From positions 670,497 through 734,496 of the forward strand of contig NC_079265.1 of NCBI RefSeq assembly GCF_947241705.1: DNA of 64,000 nt, given 5' to 3'. The notes under the pieces are model-generated. The model saw only the letters and a program-made list of their open reading frames with translations, was not told where the DNA came from and did no database searches. Positions within the stretch are counted from its first letter, which is position 1. The number at the start of each line of letters is the position of its first letter. The DNA is from Saccharomyces mikatae IFO 1815 (taxonomy: Eukaryota; Ascomycota; Saccharomycetes; Saccharomycetales; Saccharomycetaceae). Positions 32,440-43,494 of this stretch are shown here, in pieces. A program made the position numbers and the translations under genes.

Positions 32440-32948
32440 TATTGCAGAAAAAACGATAAAGATTTGAACACAGGACCGACTTTTGGAAAAAAATAACGTG
32501 TGCCTGTAAAGTTCTGTACAGGAAGGCCTATCTTTCATGAAAATCTTAATGCCTTTTTCTTATATGATATACTGCCATTAAACTGCATCAACATGTAGAG
32601 AATATCCTGCTTAATGTCTGAATATAATACTGTGTACATTTACTACTTCAAAGAGACTCACAATATGATTATGGACGCATATTTGGTTTCGACTTGAGAC
32701 GATGAAACCTTGAAATAGTCATTTTTTGTTGTCACCTTCTCACACCAACTTTCAATAGTAGAGATTATTGTTGACACTTAACATCGGAAACGACTAGAAA
32801 AGATTGCGGCATGAATGACTACAAGCCAAAAAAAAAAACATTTTTGGAATTTCTTTCCGTATATAGTATATCTTATAAAAATCAAAATTAAGAGTTCAAC
32901 TATTTTACAACAATCATTTATTCAATTGTACAAGCTTATCTGTGATTA
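32440..32948. other. Convergent YJR149W/DAN1 3' intergenic region
   Basis: About 510 bp, AT-rich, with an A tract at about 32827-32838. Short open frames here (for example from 32815) run into DAN1 antisense and are not protein-like. Nothing else seen. Confidence 0.4.
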
Positions 32949-33827
32949 TTATAACAATAACGCAGCGGCACCAGCAAGAGCGGCAGCACCGAAAACACTG
33001 TTGCCGAATTTGTTTCCACCATTAGTGCTGACATCAATAGAATGAGATGCTGATGAAGTGACGGAAGTAGCCGTAGATTTAGCCTTAGTAGAAGCGACTG
33101 GTGTTGTCAAAGTCGAACAGACACCAGCTGAACAACTAGTTATGGTAGTCTCAACAGTAGAAGCTTGAGTCTTCGTAACGGTACTATCAGTACCATTATG
33201 GACGACTGGAGTAACTGAGATGGAAGCTGTCGAGGTAACTGGAGCTGTAGAGTTGACAAAAGATGAAGGAATAACAACAGCAGAAGAGCTTGCAACAGAA
33301 CTAGATTCACTAGATGAAACAGTGGCCTCGCTGGAAGTAGCCTTCGAGTTAGTTTCAGTTGAGCTAACAGAGGAACTAGAAGCCACAGTAGCAGAAGAAG
33401 CTCCTGAAGTAGAGGCGGCAGCAGATTCTGAAGTAGAGGTAGCAGCAGATTCTGAAGTGGCTGCTACAGCAGTTGCAATACCTTCCTTTGCAAGCGCTTC
33501 AGAAATGGCACCAGCCAATCTGGTAGAGTACCATGGCACACCAGTTATCATTCTGGTAACTTCATCACCTGAAATACCAGTCAACATGGTAGTGAAATCG
33601 CCACCGGCAAAGACAGCCTTGGCAATTTCAGGTGGGTATGTTTCAGTCTTATGTAAACCCTGGAAAGAGTAGTATTCATTTAAATGGGCACCGATATCGG
33701 AGACGTACACAGCTAATTCAATCAAGTTGACTCTTTCATCAGAAGGGGATAAAGTGGTGGTCACAGATGTGGCGGCGGCACTGGCCACTAGCGCAGCGGC
33801 AATGGCTAATGCACTGATTTTAGACAT
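32949..33827 (-). CDS. DAN1: Dan1, anaerobic GPI cell-wall mannoprotein
   Basis: 292 residues. A signal peptide (about 1-20, [19 protein letters not shown]) is followed by the SRP1/TIR1 (PAU-type) domain at about 25-115 ([20 protein letters not shown] ... [12 protein letters not shown]). A Ser/Thr/Ala-rich stalk for O-mannosylation follows (about 118-215), then one copy of the motif [15 protein letters not shown], and a hydrophobic C-terminus preceded by a small-residue GPI site (NGGNKFG). The Dan proteins replace the Cwp proteins in the wall during anaerobic growth. It lies in tandem with DAN4, with which it shares the N-terminal domain, the Cys motif and promoter elements. Confidence 0.96.
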   Translation of the reverse strand: MSKISALAIAAALVASAAATSVTTTLSPSDERVNLIELAVYVSDIGAHLNEYYSFQGLHKTETYPPEIAKAVFAGGDFTTMLTGISGDEVTRMITGVPWYSTRLAGAISEALAKEGIATAVAATSESAATSTSESAAASTSGASSATVASSSSVSSTETNSKATSSEATVSSSESSSVASSSAVVIPSSFVNSTAPVTSTASISVTPVVHNGTDSTVTKTQASTVETTITSCSAGVCSTLTTPVASTKAKSTATSVTSSASHSIDVSTNGGNKFGNSVFGAAALAGAAALLL

Positions 33828-35553
33828 TTCTTTGGGTATATTTAGTATACTATTCTATAAGCGAAAAGAGAGAAAGAGAGCTATGTGGGTATATCAGTGA
33901 CATTAGTTGATTCGTGCTATTTTATACACGTTATTTTCGAACGTTGCCATTCAAATGAACTATCGAGGACCCTATTGCCATTTGTTGCATTCTCTGTTCC
34001 TGAACGATACCTCACTGAGGTCCTCGTATAGATCTTGGCGTTTCCGAAGGCACAGATTGTATTGTTTTCTTGCCTATCAAAGGAACGCACAGGAAACCTG
34101 AAACTTTGGCAGAGGAGCGTCCACGGAGAAAAACATATTGTTTTTTTCCTTATGAATTAAACGATATGTACAAAAAGAAACATTTGACCCCGTCGTTCAA
34201 TGGATACTCACGCATTTCCCTGCCTATTCACTAAACGACTGACAAAATAAGAAAGTTTTCCCATTCTCGATAAATAAGGTGCGGGTGTGATAGTACAAAT
34301 TGAGCTGCTACGCTCAAACGAAGGAAAGCACGTGAGAGTTAGAAAGGGTAGATCCCCTATTTCAAAAGATTGAGCTCAACGAGTTTTAGGTATAACGATT
34401 AATGCACGTTAAGCAGTAACATTTCAATATTATCATAGCATGGGATGAGCTAAACTTTTTTTTTGTTATTCCTATCTGATTTGAATTATTGAGTTACTTT
34501 TCTTTTCATATTATTGCTAAAGTTCAAGGAATCTTGAACTTTATTTATTATCCTTTGCCTCCTAATTCAGTATGCATATAATCTGTTTCATGGTACGCAA
34601 ATTTAAAGTTATTTAAAGCCCATTAGAAAATTTTTAACTTGTAGCTCATGTGGTTTTTTACTCTTCAGTTCTACCGCTACTCCACTACTTCTCGTGTGGT
34701 AGATAGCGAATCGAACAAGAAGGCTTCGTTAATCACGAATGCTAAAAGGTTTAAATCCAGATTTATTTTTTCTTGAACTTCTCTGGTGCTCATGAATTTT
34801 ACGGCTTGCGCTCAAAGTCGATTTCATGCAGTCGTCGTAGAAATCTTTGATTCATCAATAAAACGTGTTAAAGATCATTTGAACATAACATGAAAGTGTA
34901 GTACATGATAATATCAACAACCCCGTTTGGTACAAGGATTTCGGCTTCCTTTTGAGAACTAAAAAAATAGTCATCTTTTCCTGCTGATGAATAAGCTGTA
35001 CAGCTAGTTCAACCATCGCGGCAATTTTCCCTCTCAAAAGAGATACGTTCCAACATAATTCGCGAAACGCTGCAACGATATAACTTATACAAAAAGCAAG
35101 TAAGCTAAAGATTGATCCGCTCTAATCAGCACCAAAGAAGGGGTCAACAGAAGTAAACGTAAACAAAATGAACGGAACATAAACATAGGTTTAAGCACTT
35201 ATCTTGAAATTTTATGTTTTGTTAAAAAAATTGTCAATGTTATTTCTGAAACGTAAAATTCTCTGAGAACTATGGTCTTGATTATTACGCTTTTGTTCAA
35301 CAGAATGATAATTAAAAATACTCAAAAGAAAATAATTCGTTTCTATATATCAACTATTGCGTGCAAGCTCATAGGTGCTCCATTATCATATAGATCGTTT
35401 GAAGTGTTTATAAAAGGTGTTTACAATCATGGCTATATATTTCGAGGTTTATCGTATTATATATTGAATGAATCTATAATGGGTTTTGAAATCAAATCAA
35501 TTTTTACTATTTTTACAACTTTTTTATTTGGGAATGAAGGTTTTATTTTCTCT
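33828..35553 (-). promoter_or_regulatory. DAN1 upstream region with two AR1 (Upc2-type) elements
   Basis: 1.7 kb between DAN1 and the DAN4 stop. Reading toward DAN1, TCGTTCAG occurs at 34000-34007 and TCGTTTAG at 34231-34238. Both match TCGTTYAG, the AR1 anaerobic element bound by Upc2 in DAN/TIR promoters. A related TCGTTCAA is at about 34193. Long T tracts (34457-34466) and AT-rich DNA fill the remainder. No RNA gene or open frame worth calling. Confidence 0.7.
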
Positions 35554-38500
35554 TCATAACAGTAATAAAGCGGCACCACCCAAAACAGCACCAAGAAGGT
35601 TATCTCCATGAAATTTATACGCACCATTAGTATTGATACTAACAGTATAAGAAGCAGATGAAACAATGATGGAAGCGGTTGAAGATGTTTCTGGAATTTG
35701 AGAGATGGCCATACTGGTAGCAGTAGCAATTGGTGCAATTATTGTGGCACAGGCGCCATCTGAACAGCTAGTTACAGTGGTTTCAATGGCAGGCACCTCG
35801 GTCCTCGTAAACATGTTAGCACCAGCATCGATAGCAGTAGCCGTAGAAGCTAGGGTAATGCGAACATCGTCTGAGCAACTGACTTTAGTTTTATAGGGAG
35901 TAGAATATTCAGCTTTGTTCGATGTGCTAGCTTTGGCGTTAACAGTGGTAACTGGGACTGTCAGAGTCGTACATACACCGGCAGAGCAACTGGTTGTAGT
36001 GCTTATAAAAGAGGACACTTTTGTTTTTGTTGAAGTATTATCTTCGTTAGTATCTTTACTACTGGTAGTAGCAACATCGTTGATCGTAGTTGCTTTACCA
36101 CTAATAGTAGGAACTGCAACAGTTAGAGTGGAGCAAAAACCAGCTAAACAACTTGTTACAGGTGTTACAATATTGGAAGGTTCAGCAGTGGCCAATGTGT
36201 TCTCATTAGTGTTAAAAATGGTTACCGGAGATGTCAGCATGGCACAGGTACCGGCGGAGCAACTAGTAATAGTGGTTTCAGTGGTAAAAAAGTTCGTCTT
36301 CGTTACTGTAGTGTCTTGTTCAATATTCTTGCAACTAGTGGTAGCAACATCAGTAGTTGCAGTAGTTCTAACCATGATAGTAGAAGCTGGAATGTTTATA
36401 GTGGTAAATGTTCCAGCCGAGCAGCTGATTTTTTCAGTAGTAATGAGTTTGGAACCTGATAATGTGCTAATCCAGGAGTCGTCATTAACAATTGGAGTGG
36501 TCAAAACAGTACAAAAATCGTCCGAGCAACTACTTATAGTGACTTCGACAGTAGAAACTTGAGTTTTCGTCAAAATACTATCTTTTTTAGTGGGACCGTC
36601 TTTAAAGTTAGTCATAGGAGCACTGCTGATGGTGCTATCTATTTGAAACCCGGTAAAATTGTGAGCAGCAAATGTTTCGGAGCAACCTCTCTTACAACTA
36701 GTTATAACAATTTCATCTGTTGGTAGATTCTCTATTGTCAAGGTCCCATTATGGACATTTCCTGAAGGGACTACTGTACTACTGGTGGTACATTCGGAAC
36801 CTCTGGTAACACTACAAGTACTTCTTGGGGAGGCCGAGAGAGGAGAAGTTGACTTGAGGGAAGCAGCTGAAGATGTAGGATACATAGGAGAGGGAGAGAC
36901 AATTGATTGAGAAACGATTGAGGGACTGGAAGTGCAACTTAACTCTTTAGATAATAAAAGTTCTACAGAGGAAGCACTCCTAGTATTGTAAGTAATCGAA
37001 GTAAACATAGGTGAACTAGAGGGCTCTGAAATAGAGATAATACTTTCACTGGTGGAAATATTGAAAGAGCCTCTCTCAGTAGAAGTAGTTACTTCATCAG
37101 ATGAACTAGCAAGTGGGGAGGAAGTAGAAAAAAAAGTAATAGTGGATTGAATAGAAGAGTCACCAAGAAACTTAGACTTAGTAGAGGCAGTGGGTCTAGT
37201 GAAGAAATCGGCAGCTCTGCTTGAAGAAACAAGAATTTGAGTGGAAGCGGAAGCAGTATATAAACTTTCGGTAGAAGAAGTGACACCATTAGAAGAAATA
37301 GGTACGCTGGCAAAGACTGGTCCGGCAGAGGACCTGACTGCACTCGAATAGCTAGGTTCAGAAGAAGTAGTTACTTCACTAGAAGAGGCGGGTGCGGCAG
37401 AAGAAGTAATCACTTCACTAGAAGAGACGGGTGTGGCAGAAGAGGTGACTACACTCGAATAGCCAGGTTCAGAAGAAGTAATCACTTCACTAGAAGAGGC
37501 GGGTGCGGCAGAAGAAGTAATAACTTCACTAGAAGAGGCGGGTGTGGCAGAAGAGGTGACTACACTCGAAAAGCCAGGTTCAGAAGAAGTAATCACTTCA
37601 CTAGAAGAGGCGGGTGCGGCAGAAGAAGTAATAACTTCACTAGAAGAGACGGGTGTGGCAGAAGAGGTGACTACACTCGAATAGCCAGGTTCAGAAGAAG
37701 TAATCACTTCACTAGAAGAGGCGGGTGTGGCAGAAGAGGTGACTACACTCGAATAGCCAGGTTCAGAAGAAGTAATCACTTCACTAGAAGAGGCGGGTGC
37801 GGCAGAAGAAGTAATAACTTCACTAGAAGAGGCGGGTGCGGCAGAAGAAGTAATAACTTCACTAGAAGAGACGGGTGTGGCAGAAGAGGTGACTACAATC
37901 GAATAGCCAGGTTCAGAAGAAGTAGTCACTTCACTAGAAGAGGCGGGTGCGGCAGAAGAAGTAATAACTTCACTAGAAGAGGCGGGTGCGGCAGAAGAAG
38001 TAATAACTTCACTAGAAGAGGCGGGTGCGGCAGAAGAAGTAATAACTTCACTAGAAGAGGCGGGTGCGGCAGAAGAGGTGACTACACTCGAATAGCCAGG
38101 TTCAGAAGAAGTAATAACTTCACTAGAAGAGACGGGTGTGGCAGAAGAGGTGACTACACTCGAATAGTCAGGTTCAGAAGAAGTAATCACTTCACTAGAA
38201 GAGGCGGGTGTGGCAGAAGAGGTGACTACACTCGAATAGCCAGGTTCAGAAGAAGTAATCACTTCACTAGAAGAGGCGGGTGCGGCAGAAGAAGTAATAA
38301 CTTCACTAGAAGAGGCGGGTGTGGCAGAAGAGGTGACTACACTCGAATAGCCAGGTTCAGAAGAAGTAATCACTTCACTAGAAGAGGCGGGTGCGGCAGA
38401 AGAAGTAATAACTTCACTAGAAGAGGCGGGTGTGGCAGAAGAGGTGACTACACTCGAATAGCCAGGTTCAGAAGAAGTAATCACTTCACTAGAAGAGGCG

Positions 38501-39405
38501 GGTGCGGCAGAAGAAGTAATAACTTCACTAGAAGAGACGGGTGTGGCAGAAGAGGTGACTACACTCGAATAGCCAGGTTCAGAAGAAGTAATCACTTCAC
38601 TAGAAGAGACGGGTGTGGCAGAAGAGGTGACTACAATCGAATAGCCAGGTTCAGAAGAAGTAGTCACTTCACTAGAAGAGGCGGGTGCGGCAGAAGAAGT
38701 AGTCACTTCACTAGAAGAGGAGGGTGCGGCAGAAGAGGTGGATACACTCCAATAGTTAGGTTCAGAAGAAGTAGTCACTTCACTAGAAGAGGCGGGTGTG
38801 GCAGAAGAGGTGGATACACTGGAAGAGCCAGATTCAGAAGAAGAATAGATATCACTTGAAGATGTCTTTTGAATGGAAGCACTTGATGTATCAGAAATAT
38901 GAGTTATAATAGAAGTTTTAGAAGTAGTAGAGGTAGTGGAAGTAGTAGATTTCGTAGAAGTAGTAGATTTCGTAGAAGTAGTAGATTTCGTAGAAGTAGT
39001 AGATTTCGTAGAAGTAGTAGAGGTGGTAGAGGTTGTGGTTGGTATAACAGTGAGAATACCATCCTTTGAAAGTGCTACAGAGATAGCAGGCTTTAATCTC
39101 GTAGAATACCACGGAACACCTGTGATCATTCTGGTTACTTCGTCACCCGAAATCCCGGTTAGCATGGTGGTGAAATCGCCATTGTCAAAAACGGCTTTAG
39201 CAATTTCCGGAGGATATGTCTCACTCTTGTGTCGATTTTGGAAAGAGTAGTACTGGAACAGATGGGCTCTGATATCAGAGACGTAAACAGCCAATTCAAT
39301 TAGGTTGACTCTTTCATCATAAGGAGATAATGTAGTGGTCGCGGTAATAGCAGCTGCACTTGTAGCCAATGCGGCAACGCTCGCTATGACACTTATCTTT
39401 ACCAT
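35554..39405 (-). CDS. DAN4: Dan4, large repetitive GPI cell-wall mannoprotein
   Basis: 1283 residues, longer than the ~1160 I recall in S. cerevisiae. A signal peptide (about 1-19) and SRP1/TIR1 domain (about 25-115) are followed by a (TTSTKS)-type block (about 125-165). Next comes a Ser/Thr-rich minisatellite (about 215-690) built from 13-residue ([13 protein letters not shown]) and 11-residue ([11 protein letters not shown]) units, then a non-repetitive Ser/Thr region. Several cysteine motifs of the type [15 protein letters not shown] lie at about 920-1250. The C-terminus is hydrophobic after YKFHGDN, a likely GPI site. An intact frame through the repeats suggests it is functional. Expressed anaerobically in S. 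cerevisiae and heavily O-mannosylated. Confidence 0.95.
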   Translation of the reverse strand: MVKISVIASVAALATSAAAITATTTLSPYDERVNLIELAVYVSDIRAHLFQYYSFQNRHKSETYPPEIAKAVFDNGDFTTMLTGISGDEVTRMITGVPWYSTRLKPAISVALSKDGILTVIPTTTSTTSTTSTKSTTSTKSTTSTKSTTSTKSTTSTTSTTSKTSIITHISDTSSASIQKTSSSDIYSSSESGSSSVSTSSATPASSSEVTTSSEPNYWSVSTSSAAPSSSSEVTTSSAAPASSSEVTTSSEPGYSIVVTSSATPVSSSEVITSSEPGYSSVVTSSATPVSSSEVITSSAAPASSSEVITSSEPGYSSVVTSSATPASSSEVITSSAAPASSSEVITSSEPGYSSVVTSSATPASSSEVITSSAAPASSSEVITSSEPGYSSVVTSSATPASSSEVITSSEPDYSSVVTSSATPVSSSEVITSSEPGYSSVVTSSAAPASSSEVITSSAAPASSSEVITSSAAPASSSEVITSSAAPASSSEVTTSSEPGYSIVVTSSATPVSSSEVITSSAAPASSSEVITSSAAPASSSEVITSSEPGYSSVVTSSATPASSSEVITSSEPGYSSVVTSSATPVSSSEVITSSAAPASSSEVITSSEPGFSSVVTSSATPASSSEVITSSAAPASSSEVITSSEPGYSSVVTSSATPVSSSEVITSSAAPASSSEVTTSSEPSYSSAVRSSAGPVFASVPISSNGVTSSTESLYTASASTQILVSSSRAADFFTRPTASTKSKFLGDSSIQSTITFFSTSSPLASSSDEVTTSTERGSFNISTSESIISISEPSSSPMFTSITYNTRSASSVELLLSKELSCTSSPSIVSQSIVSPSPMYPTSSAASLKSTSPLSASPRSTCSVTRGSECTTSSTVVPSGNVHNGTLTIENLPTDEIVITSCKRGCSETFAAHNFTGFQIDSTISSAPMTNFKDGPTKKDSILTKTQVSTVEVTISSCSDDFCTVLTTPIVNDDSWISTLSGSKLITTEKISCSAGTFTTINIPASTIMVRTTATTDVATTSCKNIEQDTTVTKTNFFTTETTITSCSAGTCAMLTSPVTIFNTNENTLATAEPSNIVTPVTSCLAGFCSTLTVAVPTISGKATTINDVATTSSKDTNEDNTSTKTKVSSFISTTTSCSAGVCTTLTVPVTTVNAKASTSNKAEYSTPYKTKVSCSDDVRITLASTATAIDAGANMFTRTEVPAIETTVTSCSDGACATIIAPIATATSMAISQIPETSSTASIIVSSASYTVSINTNGAYKFHGDNLLGAVLGGAALLLL
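37340..38850 (-). repeat. DAN4 coding minisatellite (13- and 11-codon units)
   Basis: About 1.5 kb made of two alternating units: 39 bp ([13 protein letters not shown] and variants) and 33 bp ([11 protein letters not shown]). I count 14 of the SSEP units, 12 or so nearly identical. Units are almost identical at DNA level, often including synonymous sites, so the array is young or homogenised. All units are multiples of three, so length changes keep the frame. The order of units is irregular, which points to unequal exchange and not simple whole-array duplication. Confidence 0.93.
38925..39035 (-). repeat. DAN4 short Thr/Ser/Lys repeat
   Basis: Four near-perfect copies of an 18-bp unit coding STKSTT (plus-strand GTAGATTTCGTAGAAGTA), flanked by related TTSTTS codons. 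In frame within DAN4, just after the SRP1/TIR1 domain. Confidence 0.85.
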
Positions 39406-42400
39406 TGCTTAGGTGTCCTATTGGAGTTTTTAGCAGAAACTGGCATGTAAATCCTTCGAGACATATTGATAATAGCAATCAAACAAGCCATTTATACATG
39501 CTTGGTTTGAATAACTGCTATATAAACGAATATATTGGGGCAAACCTTACTATTCTTGCCATTTTTTGACATCTTAAATTCCTGAACGATGAAGATCTTA
39601 TACAGATCTCGTATAATATTGTGACATCTTTAAAGGCACGTAATGAACTAACTCTTTCCCCCGCCAAGAAAACGCGCAGCGCGTAAAAATCTGTCCGATT
39701 AAAAACGCGTACGGGTGGCAGATCGATCAAACCCTTCCCCATGCCTAAAAGTTTTAGTTTTTATTCTTTTTGATCAAGTTACAGAACAATAAAAAAAGTT
39801 AATTTGAAGTCGTCGTTCAATTGACATCAATATAAATTTCATTTGTGCGCTGTGCGCGCTGTCTAACAGAGATACTACTTCCTAATTAGTAATCATACTC
39901 GACGAGCACCACTACGCTACAAACGAAGTTGTGCAAGAATTACTTATGAAAACTTAATCTGTAGAGGGAAAAACGGTTTACGCTTATCAACTTTTGATCT
40001 TCGCAGTCCGAAAAAATTATATCTTGTTCATTTTAAATGTTTCCTCCTTCACTCATGGTCTGCCACTTGAAGAACGTGGCAACCAAGCGCTATTGGCATT
40101 TCAGATATTGTGAGTACATGTAACTATCTAACTCTGCTTGTGAGAAATGAGAAAACAGGTCATTTCTTTTTGGCTTTGTATGTTATTGTGTGAGGTTAAC
40201 ATGTACCTTGTTCTAAATTGGAAAAAAAGATCTTCACAAGGGAATACTGTACATTCATTCATAGAACCAATCAAAAAAATGAGTGCATATCTATAAAATC
40301 TCAAAGAATAATTTTGAGGTTCTATTTGAATCAAAAATTTTTTTTAATTATGACAGTATATAATAAAATCAACGAACTTGATTTTGTTCTTATAGTAGTA
40401 GTAGTAGTTTCAATAATTTTGTCCTAGTAACGCAGCAAACAAGTTCTTCTATATGCCGCTATAACTAATAGAGGATCTTTAACACTTTATACTGGTTAGT
40501 TTATGTATCGAACTTTCACACATCCTATTGGATGAAACGTGAATCATTGATCCATTGATCACCTACTACTTCCCGTTTAGAATGATATCATGTAAAGGCT
40601 AAACCAGTGGAGTAGACAAGCTCAAAACGTGATAATAACAGCGTATACGCCATTCACTTTCAAGGTTAGGGTTTTAAAATATCAACATATACGTGACCTT
40701 AAGTGACCAAAAGCAACCAGATTGTAGTAGGACTAATAATGCAGCCCAACTATAAGAACATATGTTTCACCACTGTGGGAATCCCCTCTTCATCTTGTGA
40801 TGGTTAATCGAATAAAATAACAATACGATGCGAAATAGAAGCAATAAATTCTAAAACCCGTATTTGGTAGAGATCAATGATTAGCTCAAAGTGAATTTTA
40901 GGGCTCATAAAATGCTTATTACTTTACAAATTTGAAAACTCAACTCTAAATGCACAACAAATAGTTTTGTTAACTTGCTTACAGAAAAGTCTAATAATCG
41001 AGGTGTCGAAATGCACCTTAAATCAAAAGCTGAAAACCCCATTATTAATTTGTTGGATATGAAAACAAGAAGAGCTCTAAAATATCTAATTGTCATCCTT
41101 TTCCAATGAAGTAATCTTGGTATATTGTCAATAGGTGATCCGAAAAAAAGTATGTCACTGTAACCGTATATATTCTGACGATCTAGCAGTACTTCAGTTA
41201 AGCTCTTATGCAGCTACATTTTCGATTTCTCTTTCCTTTCCTGCTTTACGGAAGAAAATAATAACAGTTTTTTTTGGTTCACCAATATACCTCTTAACAA
41301 ATTGAGAAAAAGGACTTTTGTTCATCATCAGTAATTGCATAAACAACTACCAATAGCCAGAGCGCCAAATTTGTTCTAAACTTAAAAAATATACGTACAA
41401 AATTGTCGGTTAAAAGCGCAAAGTCGAAGATCCGCGTATTGGCAACATATGATACAGAATCTCCCTGTGGTAGGAGAGACGTACATGCGCCTTAACAATT
41501 CGTCACGACCGAAAATATCAAAATTTACCTAAGTCTCTAATGAAGCCGAGCAATCGATTATCATCTTTTTCCAACTTTACCATTATTACTTTTTGAAGAC
41601 GAAGTAAAGGCTACATTGTATTGTTTGAATTTGGTATTTATGTTTGGAGACTCATTTTGACATTCGATGTGGACATCATGCTTGCATAAGGTATTGATGG
41701 TACGAAGCGCTGATTTTATGCTAGTTCGGTGCGCTTTTTGTATCTACCTCATCCCATTCACTCCTTTTCTATGGCTTCTTTCGACTAATATAAGGAAGAT
41801 GTTTGCACGTAATAGACAGAAATAGAATTAGTACTAAAGAAAATCGGGAAACTCACGTAAATACTTCAACCCGAAAATAAGAGTAGGAATATCAGCATAA
41901 AAAGAACTTGACGAATTGGACTTTTTCAGTATAGCGAAACGTGCAGTACGATTATTTTCACGAAAAAGCTCAGAAAGAATTATTATACTCCCTCAAGGTT
42001 TCAGGTTAATGTGGACGTGATAATTTCTTGTAATGATTGGTATCAAATAAAGTGAAAAGCACATAAATGGAAGAAATTATATCCGTTAGAAGACATGCAT
42101 TTAAAGACCGTTATTCAGCTCTAACTCATCCTTTATCTTACTCGAGAGCTGGTCGCAGTGGACTATCATCTGCGTCAGCGAGTGCTAAATAATTATTACA
42201 ATGAGTAAGTAAAAAGCAACACGGAAACTGTTAGCCAGGACTTTGTTAATGACTTTACGAAAAAGCTAGGACAACCACATCTAGGAGATAACAGCAGCCC
42301 TTCAAGCACACCGAGCTATTGCACTTATCAAGTCATGTTCGAGCCTGAAAGGGGTAAATATGAAGAAAAAAATGAAACTCAAAAGTGTGAAACATCTAGT

Positions 42401-43071
42401 ATCTGTCATCTCAAGCGCTACTGTCAAAATGTTATCACAAACAGAAGATATCAGCTACTCAGGACGCCAATAAATTTCTTTTTTATGTAGCTGTCCCCAT
42501 TATCATATCATCAGTGAGGATGTCATAAGGTATAGAGTGGTGGTTCATATTGATGCAAAAGAAATCTACCCCTTGATAGTAGTAATCAAAATCTCCTTTT
42601 TGATAAGAGTGCTAGTTTGTTTCTTGACATTTGTATTTCTATTCTAATCCTAAAAATAAAAAGATTAGGTAGGGTACAGGAAAGTCAACCATAGTCGGAC
42701 TACCAACCCTTTCACAATTTAGGGGAGATGACGGCACGTACGTAGAAGGATCGAAAACTACTACTTGGCGACTTTTTTCTGTGATGTAAAGCGGATGCAA
42801 TGCATTACGAGTAAAACAGAGTAGCTACTTTGACGCTCAGTGAACTAATCATTGAGAAGGAACATTTACTTCGACATTGATAACATGGAAGTCTAAGAAT
42901 ACTCCCACATCTACAAAAATATCTACAGTAGATCTTCCAGAGGGTTTTTCCGTCCTTGTATTTTGATTCAGCTTACAGCTTACGACTGATTCTGAAGCGC
43001 ACTTTCGCAGTATCTAAGGGTTCCCGCATTATTCATGCATGTTAAAGCGTTCTCATGGGCCAGTTGACAAA
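39406..43071. other. Gene-poor region between DAN4 and DAL5 (AR1 element near DAN4)
   Basis: About 3.7 kb with no frame I would call a gene. Close to DAN4, TCGTTCAG (AR1 type, reading toward DAN4) lies at 39582-39589 within a short segment resembling the DAN1 promoter around 34000. A second related TCGTTCAA is at about 39814. A perfect 10-bp palindrome GCGTATACGC is at 40641-40650. Base composition is AT-rich throughout, with no Ty LTR, tRNA or pseudogene recognised. A gap of about this size is also present in S. cerevisiae as I recall. Confidence 0.5.
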
Positions 43072-43494
43072 AGCTCGAAGAGCTATCATTTGCTGATAAG
43101 CAACTACAGTGCGCTCCTGCCGTACGCCTTTTTCTTTTCGATAAGAGTTCTTCGCCGTAATCTAAGAGAGCGCGAAATTTAGCAAACGAATAATAAGCGA
43201 CCTTATGATAAAGTGGGTTATCGGAGTAAAAAGTTCGGCAAAAAATTTACAAAACGTTATCACCAAGCTCTCACCCAACTAGATGTTATTGTATCTCCGA
43301 AGATATGCCTAGCATTATTACTTATCAATTGCTGATTTTTACGAATATTTTAACATATTGAGTGAGGTAATATATGTATATAAGTAAGTCAAAGAAGCGT
43401 CAAACCAGGAAATCATGGGCGAGGTCTTCAATATGGAAAGCTTGAAAGTGACCAGCAAAACAAAAGTGATAAAAATAGTAAAAACAGAATCAGG
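43072..43494 (+). promoter_or_regulatory. DAL5 promoter with a cluster of GATA sites and a TATA box
   Basis: GATAA cores occur at 43095-43100 (GATAAG), 43140-43145 (GATAAG), 43207-43211, 43218-43222 (reverse), 43257-43261 (reverse) and 43321-43326 (reverse, CTTATC). A TATATAAG box at 43377-43384 lies about 115 bp before the ATG. Clustered GATAAG is the UAS-NTR bound by Gln3/Gat1 and Dal80/Gzf3, so this is the expected nitrogen-catabolite-repressed promoter; DAL5 is the classic example. Confidence 0.85.

Noticed and set aside
33220-33672. 150-codon frame antisense to DAN1, and a similar 215-codon frame at 35915-36562 antisense to DAN4
   Set aside because: Mirror images of Ser/Thr-rich codons; composition is Val/Glu/Ala-biased and both lie wholly within coding genes.
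40641-40650. GCGTATACGC palindrome as an operator
   Set aside because: A single 10-bp palindrome in 4 kb of spacer is expected by chance often enough and matches no factor I know.
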